Source: Pelecanus crispus
Taxonomy: Eukaryota; Chordata; Aves; Pelecaniformes; Pelecanidae
Assembly (NCBI RefSeq): GCF_030463565.1
Contig: NC_134643.1
Span: 78,241,721 to 78,305,720 of the forward strand
Length of the DNA: 64,000 nt
Reading direction: 5' to 3'
Shown here piece by piece: positions 57,517-64,000 of the stretch. The notes below the pieces were generated by a model that saw only the letters and a program-made list of their open reading frames with translations, was not told the origin of the DNA and searched no databases. How positions within the stretch are numbered: position 1 is the first letter of the stretch; each line of letters opens with the position of its first letter. The position numbers and the translations under genes are program-made.

Positions 57517-60403
57517 CAAACGCCTGCTCTGAACCTGAGAGCTGCTTGTGCCCAGCACGGTGCCACTTCCTTTGCCGTCCTGGCACCTGCGGCAAACGCC
57601 GGGCAGCTCCAGCGGCACATGGCACCGCGGCCCCGCTCCCACCCACGGGGCCCCCAGGCACCTTACGCGGCCAGCGACGAGCTGCAAGCAATTAAGTACT
57701 TGCATCTGTTTCAGAGTTGGGACACCCCTGTGTAAGGAGGCCAAGATGAGCCCGGGGCAGCGCTGCAGCCGAGCGCTGCCAACAAGAAGCGGTTGCCACA
57801 GCCCTTGCTGGGAAGACCAAGGAAGTGGGCAGGGAGGCAACATTTTGGGGGAGAGGAGCACTGACAGGTTTACGCCCGCATGCATCTTGAGCTCACTGCA
57901 GCAAGCCAGGACTTGCCAACCCAAAAAAACTGAGGTGGCGCAGGAAACCGCTGACACGCTGCTGTCACCGCCCCAGGGGGATGATGGTGGGAGCGAGGCC
58001 TCCCGGCAAAGCGCCGGTAAGCGCAGCTGCGGGACGGTTAATGGTGGAATGTCGGCGGGAGTGGAAACCGTGGCATTCGAGCAGCACGGCCGGCCCCCCA
58101 GCCCCTGCCCGGCCAGAGGGACGGCCGTGTCCACCGGCAGCGATGCATGTGTGGCCCTGGGTCAGGTCACCCTCAGCTTCCAGCCCGGAGGGGTAGCAGG
58201 GAGGTTTTAGGTCAAATCCCTCCATGTCCTGGGGAAACAAATGGAGGAGAGAAAACAGAGTAATTTGGCAAAGCAACCAAGGGGCACAGCTAAACAGGGC
58301 CCGCATGGAACAGGTAGTCAGATCGAGATGAAACCTGTCCATGCGTCCACAAAAATGTAGACATCTTATTTCCAAAACGCGCAAACCAGGAATGCCTGGT
58401 TTTATGTGAAAATATCGACATAACATTTTGAGTGTTTGATGAAGAAAAGATGGTCCGTGGGACATGGCACTTTGCAAATCACAGAGAAACAGTGACGAGC
58501 CCCGTGCTGGGCAGGGGGACGTTACCCATCTATTCAGTGGACAGCGATTTCCCTCAGCCTGGTTTGGGGGAAGCTGCTGCTTTATCAGACAAGTCCTGCT
58601 GAGTTTTGCTCCTCTCTGCAGCCACGTACCATGCACGCTTTCTATGCAAAGTGCCAGCAGTTTCAGTTATCAAGAGAAGAAAGCAGAAAGCTGCAGCTGC
58701 AACAAAAGGCTTTGTAGAAATATTTTAAAACCTAAAAAAAAAACCCACCTGGAATTAAGAGAGCAAGCCATTTTACACAAGGCACTATAGTGCTGTTGTA
58801 CTCATCCCGGCAGGCTTGCAATTAACCCAACGAGCCCAGGAACTTTCCCAAGCACACCCCTGAAAATCAAGCACATGCAAAACCTGCCTCGGCAGATCCT
58901 GCCTGTCACTGACCACCAATTTTTGGAACAGGGCAGCCCCCGAAGAGCCTCCTGCCCATCCCAGCAGCCCAAGCCACAGCATTTGCTCAGCCCCGGGGGT
59001 AGGTGCCTCCGTGGCTGTGGGTGGGGGCACGCAGCTGCTCTGACCCCACCTGGCTCCAGGGACCCTTCCCCTATGGGCACCCAAGCTCATGCACGGCTTT
59101 CTGACCCCCCGCCGCTTTGGCCGTGCCACCGCCTTTTGGCTGGATGCGCTCAAAAACACCCGTCCCACCCTTGGTGGAGGTGTCACCCACCTCATGGTGT
59201 ACGGACACAGCTCTGTACGCCGTGGGCGGATTCTGCCAAAAATCACACCAGGTGCCACCAATGGACCTCCATTACGGGACACCCTTTTGCTGTCGGGACG
59301 AGCCACAGCGGCCATGTCCCTGCAACAAGCGGCTGGGGCTGGAGGACCAGAGCCGCTCATCCTCTTACTTGGAGACCCTCGTGCCAGGAAGATGAGGAAG
59401 AAGCTTAAAATCACCCTCCATCCGGCCACCTTGCTGATGGGGAAAACAGGAAAAAACCCAACCAGGCACCTGCTGTGTCAGCAGCCGATTGCCCCTCTCT
59501 CTCACCCCTCTTTGTCACCTGGGAGCCCTTGGGGTGGCCGGGCGCTGCACATGCAGCTCTCCTGGTTGTGGCCATCGCAGAAAGGGGAGCAACATGCTGC
59601 CTGAACAGCGGGAAGAGCTGTGGGGAACCGGGACATTAACCTCGCTGCTGCAGGGTTTGTAGAGGCTCAGGCAAAAGTAACCCTTAGTTACATTCATTTT
59701 AAGTTATTTCCTTAACTATGAGTGTGAGGTTTGGGGTTTTTTTAATTCATTTTTAGTAAAAATTTAGATTTTTCCATAATGTGAACATTCTCATGATAGG
59801 AATCCCACTCAAGATACTGTACTGGATGTTTTTGTTGTGTAGCTGCGTTATATTCCCCTAGTCTGAATTTCTTAAGGATCAGTTTTGTTGTGAAAAAAAC
59901 GAGGCCTTGAAAAAAAAAATGTTTTAGGAAGTGACATTATCTTTATTGTGGGCTAACGTACTCTTTTAAGTTAGCTTTTTATTACTCTCCACTCTCCAAA
60001 TACCCTGCTGAATTTTGTGGCAATTAAAATATAATACAGATAAAAAGCCTTAGGGGCCAGCCGCAGGGAATGCATGGAAAGGCTGCCCGTGCTGTGGCTG
60101 CTGGAGCCGGAGCAGCACTTCCAGGTCCGGCAAGCTCTTTACATCCACAGCACTACCAGCTCACCTGGGCAGACTGCGGAGACCATTTGGCCTGAGCTGA
60201 AAACAAACAGAAACTGCAAACACTGTTGACCGGTGCAAATAAAGGCTGGCTGTAATGTGCTGGGGCGTACAGGTATGCACACGCAGACTGGCTGCACCTT
60301 GGCATGGGGACCTGATGCTGTTATCGTGGCTCCTGCCAAGGCCACCTCTGAGGCCGCATACCTGTTCGGGCACCTGACCTCGTACCTGCCCTGGGTGTAG
60401 GCG
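57517..60403. other. Intergenic stretch, no gene recognised
   Basis: GC-rich to about 59600 with several overlapping open frames on both strands (57445-58134 minus, 58785-59429 minus, 58875-59408 plus) that look composition-driven, then AT-rich to 60060. No domain, RNA gene or repeat family is recognised. Confidence 0.45.
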
Positions 60404-60966
60404 TGTCGTGGTTTAGCCCCAGCCAGCAACTCAGCACCACGCAGCCGCTCGCTCACTCCCTCTGCCCCGGTCGGATGGGGGAGAGAATCGGAGGAGTGAG
60501 AGTGAGAAACACTCCCGGGTTGAGATAAGAACCGCTTAATAACTGAAATAAAATAAAGTAAAATAATAATAATATTAACAATATAATAATAGTAATAATA
60601 TACAAAGCAAGTGATGCACAATGCAATTGCTCACCACCTGCCGACCGATACCCAGACAGTACCCGAGCAGCAATTGCTGCCCCCTGGCCAACCCCCTCCA
60701 GTTTATATACTGAGCATGACATCATATGGTATGGAATAGCCCTTTGGTCAGTTTGCACCAACTCTCCTGGCTGTGCCCCCTCCCAGTTTCTTGCGTACCT
60801 GGCAGAGCATGGGAAGCTGAAAAGTCCTTGACTAGCATAAGCAGTACTTAGCAACAACTAAAAACATCAGGGTGTTATCAGCATTCTTCTCCTACTAAAC
60901 CCAAAACACAGCACTGTGCCAGCTACTAGGAAGAAAATTAACTCTATCCCAGCTGAAACCAGGACA
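60404..60966 (-). mobile_element. Solo LTR, diverged relative of the other ERV LTRs
   Basis: A 563-bp LTR read on the minus strand, TGTC...GACA. It shares the start, the TATA region (minus-strand AGTATATAAAC near 60711-60721) and the GGGGCTAAACCACGACA-type end with the LTRs at 4188, 22285 and 24354, but differs in the middle. Flanking 5-mers AGGCG (60399-60403) and AGGTG (60967-60971) are an almost perfect target repeat; the one C/T difference fits CpG decay. No internal sequence remains. Confidence 0.8.
60541..60604. repeat. AT-rich microsatellite inside the LTR
   Basis: Runs of AATAA and AATAAT words within the 60404-60966 LTR, absent from the other LTRs here. It produces the repetitive Y/I-rich minus-strand frame. 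Confidence 0.8.
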
Positions 60967-63146
60967 AGGTGGGGAGACAGGATTTTATTTATCTGCTTCT
61001 GAGGGAATTGCTAAATTGGTGGCTCAGTGCCAGAGGAAGCATCCGTGGGCATCTCCGGTTAGCCCAGCTGCTCTGGCCAGGGAAAACCAGACCCACTCTC
61101 ACCAGCGTGCCTGTGGGGCTGCCTGCCTGGGCACCCCCTGCGACTCACACCTTCGCACCCTGCCCTTCCTCCTCCTCCTGGCTCCGCTGCTTTGCCCGCA
61201 GCAGCCCCCCCGCCACAGACGCAGGACAGAAGCTGACCCCCCTTTCGGGTGCTGAGTGCATGGCTGAAGCATCCCAATTATTTCTTTTCTCCCCCACCAA
61301 TCTCTGAGGCTCCTTTTTAAGTAAGTAAACAATTTTTTGGAGCAGAGTGTGGGTTTCCATGCTGACCCAAGCAAGCAGGAATTGAGCATGGGAGCCCAGT
61401 CCAGATGTCTTTTAGCTATGGCTCCCTGTTTCTACGTGGGGACACTGGGCTTTCACCACCCCGTGTACTGGGATTACGGCTTCCCCTTCACCCTGCACAT
61501 CCCCAGCGAGGGGATCTCTCTTCTCCTGTACCGGTGGAGGAGGAAGACGGGAAGCAATTTGGGAAATGGGCTGCACCTTACCCTGCACACATAGGGAGAG
61601 GCTGGGACAGGAGGCAGGCAGGAAAAATCTGCCCCCCAAACCCAGAAGAAGCTTTTTCCAACACAAAGTACAGATTTGATGCCAACAAAATATTTTGTGG
61701 ATTCCAGACTGTTCATGCCAAAAAACAAATGGGGAAATAAAAGGAAAGGGTCAGAGAAAAGAGAATTTGTTCCCAGCATTTTTGATCAGTCTTTTTGGTT
61801 TTCATCTAAGTGCATTTAAGATGTCCTTCAACTGAAAGGTCTTGGACTTGAAAGAAAGCATTGCCCCTCAGGTTGAACAAGGTATTTAGTTTGATTCAAA
61901 ACATTTTATCTACTCCTTTTTCACCTGATAATTTGTAATTGCTTTGAGTCAGAACAAAACTTTTCTTCCCCATTTTTTTCAAAACTAATTAAAAAAGGGA
62001 AATATTCACATAGCTCTGTATACACTGCTCTGCACGATGGACCTACTGGTCTCCACAAGAGCCTGTACTCACTCATATTTATTAGCATTTATATCATGGT
62101 TTTGATGCTTCCCAAAAACGATGCACCATTTTGCCTGAAATTCTGTAAGGTTTCAGAAAACTCCTCCTCCCTTCCCTCAGTATTTCTGGCATTAAGTCTG
62201 CTATAGGAAAGGCTGCAGCTGGCGTTGAACCACCTGTACATGCCCTCTCACTGGAGAGGGGCTTCCCCTACAGCCTGGGACCTCACTCTGTGCCGCTCAC
62301 CCGCTGCCGGCGAGGCAATGAGGGCTGCGGCTCTTCTCCCACTCACTCTGTATCTCATCGACTCTCTGAAATCAGCACGGTAGCTTTTCCTCCCTCATCA
62401 ATGAAGATAGGCCAGTGCGTCCAGGGGACGAGTCAGAGCAGACACCATTTTTTCACTCCACGAAGAGTCTGGACTTCATACCAACCTTTTCCTTTGGGGG
62501 GAACAAAAAGTGCATTAATCTACAGCGGTGCAGGAGCCAAGGCTGAAGAAAGCCAGACTGCAACCCAGGCCTGCTTGCTCTGCCTGGCAAAGACGAGCAG
62601 CTCCGCACTCCTGCATGCTTGCTGCCTTCACTGCTGCTCAAATCCGCCTGCCAGGCTGCAGAAACCCGCTGCAACCCGGGAAGATGCTCACAGCATAGAT
62701 GCTCCCGCAGCCCGCTGCAGGGTCCTGCAAAAGGTGGAGCACCGCAGCTTTCACTGAGAGAAAGGGGGAGAAGAAAGTATTAAACTGTATTTCCATGGAT
62801 GCTTAGAAAACTTAGAAAGAAGAGAAAAAAGACAGGGAGGGTGATGTCTGAGATGCGGCAAAAAGCTACTGTAAATACTTGCTATTGATTTGCTGCGTCA
62901 GCTCTCCTCTATTAGCCACGTTTGATCAGAACAGCAGTTATATCTCAGTTTTGTAGTTATATATCAGCTATATGCTTAAGTAATGCCTTAACATTTCTGC
63001 CCACTCCCTATTTTCTCAAGCCTCAGGTGTGTACTCTCCTGCCTCCCTTGCCCATCATTGTTTTTCGGTGTCTTGTTTCAAGCAAACACATTTTATTTGC
63101 ATTTGAAGCCTGCAGACTGGGTTTGTAATAGCTTCCAGAAACCACC
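60967..63146. other. Intergenic stretch, no gene recognised
   Basis: Short open frames only. AT-rich from about 61760 to 62180. No exon, RNA or repeat family recognised. Confidence 0.45.
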
Positions 63147-63241
63147 TGGTAGCGGTGGACTTGGCAGTACTAGGTTAACAGTTGGACTTGATGATCTTAA
63201 AGGTCTTTTCCAACCTAAATGATTCTGTAATTCTGTGATCG
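63147..63241 (+). mobile_element. CR1 LINE 3' fragment
   Basis: GGTAGCGGTGGACTTGGCAG, GTTGGACTTGATGATCTTAA and the ending ATGATTCTGTAATTCTGTG match the CR1 3' UTR seen at 8880-8971. Confidence 0.8.
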
Positions 63242-64000
63242 TTTTCCATCAAAGCCGAGGGAATGAGATCCCGAGGCCAAGCAGCTTCTTCCCTGCCCTG
63301 CTCGGCCAAGAAAGCTTTCACACTTAATGCCGTGGCTCCATTCCTGCATATTGCAGCGGCCGTAAAACACAGCTCAGACAGCCTCAGACAGAAGCGAGTG
63401 CCAGATATGGATATCATAAAAGCAATTACCAGCGAGGCAGAAGAAACACAGGCAGGAGGAAGCCAGGAGCAGCAGGGATAGGCTGATTTTGGGAGATGGG
63501 GTGCTACGAGCAGCAGTTTGGGGAGCTGCAGGATGCCCCAGCTGTGCCCAGACCCACACTCAGTCTCACTGTGGCTAAAAACAGGTCAGTGCCAGGCACC
63601 CTGTATGATTTTATTATTAATTCCTCATGGAAACATTTACTGTTCAAAGCAGCACAAGTTAATGGCCGTGCAGGAAGAAACTTAGGAGTTTGGAGTGTGG
63701 GGCTTGGGGCAGCAGTGTCCCAGCTCTCTCTCCAGCCAGAGGGGACCCAGGCAACACCGACCAAATGCAAACGCCCCGCGGCTCCCCAGCCGGCTGCTCC
63801 CATGGGCCCAGCGCCTGGGTCTCTGCTGGCTGCGAAGGGAGCTCAGACACCGACCTGAGGCATTGATCTCAAACCAAATCCCAACAGCGGTGGCCGATCC
63901 ATGGTGCACGTCAGTATGAATGACGCCTACAGCCACGGTGTCCAAGAGCCTCAGCTCTCCATCCATCCCCAGTGGGTAGAGGAGCTGGAACTGGGAGAAT
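63242..64000. other. Window end, no gene recognised
   Basis: Moderate GC with overlapping short open frames on both strands and no recognised domain. Confidence 0.4.

Overview
The window reads as bird nuclear DNA, most likely from a songbird (passerine). Truncated CR1 LINEs dominate the repeats, and most of the larger ones are read from the minus strand. There are endogenous-retrovirus LTRs of one avian type, and one SINE with a tRNA-Ile head and a CR1-type tail (57379-57516), a design I associate with the passerine SINE TguSINE1. I see no bacterial-style operons and no CRISPR array.

The only protein-coding genes I can support are a minus-strand cluster of alpha-1,4-galactosyltransferase (A4GALT, Gb3/Pk/P1 synthase) genes, each with its whole coding region in one exon behind a splice acceptor. 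Copy D (35457-36530) looks like the conserved A4GALT. Copies A (6277-7359) and C (26293-27375) are intact, near-identical, divergent paralogues. Copy B (9778-10346) is a truncated, stop-containing pseudogene. A CpG island at about 46150-47560 with a good minus-strand splice donor is the best candidate for the first exon and promoter of D.

The left half is a tandem segmental duplication. Unit 1 runs from before the window start to about 12828 and carries A and B. Unit 2 runs from about 13566 to about 29917 (CR1 sequence continues to about 30720) and carries C. The units share the same CR1 insertions and the same retroviral insertion site. They differ by a 3.57-kb segment present only in unit 2, by a solo LTR (unit 1) versus a two-LTR element (unit 2), by a 152-bp indel beyond the 3' end of the gene, and by the A+B versus C arrangement.

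The right part (38.5-64 kb) is mostly intron of D and intergenic DNA: small CR1 fragments, the SINE, a second solo LTR (60404-60966) and simple repeats.

The most interesting signal is in the enzymes. A and C are about 98-99% identical over most of the coding exon, but differ by 10 of 21 nucleotides in one catalytic-domain patch and 4 of 7 in another. Both also carry a change next to the glutamine that sets acceptor choice in human A4GALT. This suggests gene conversion or selection for new acceptor specificity. Birds such as the pigeon are known to put Gal-alpha-1,4-Gal on glycoproteins as well as glycolipids, so neofunctionalised galactosyltransferases are a reasonable, unproven reading.
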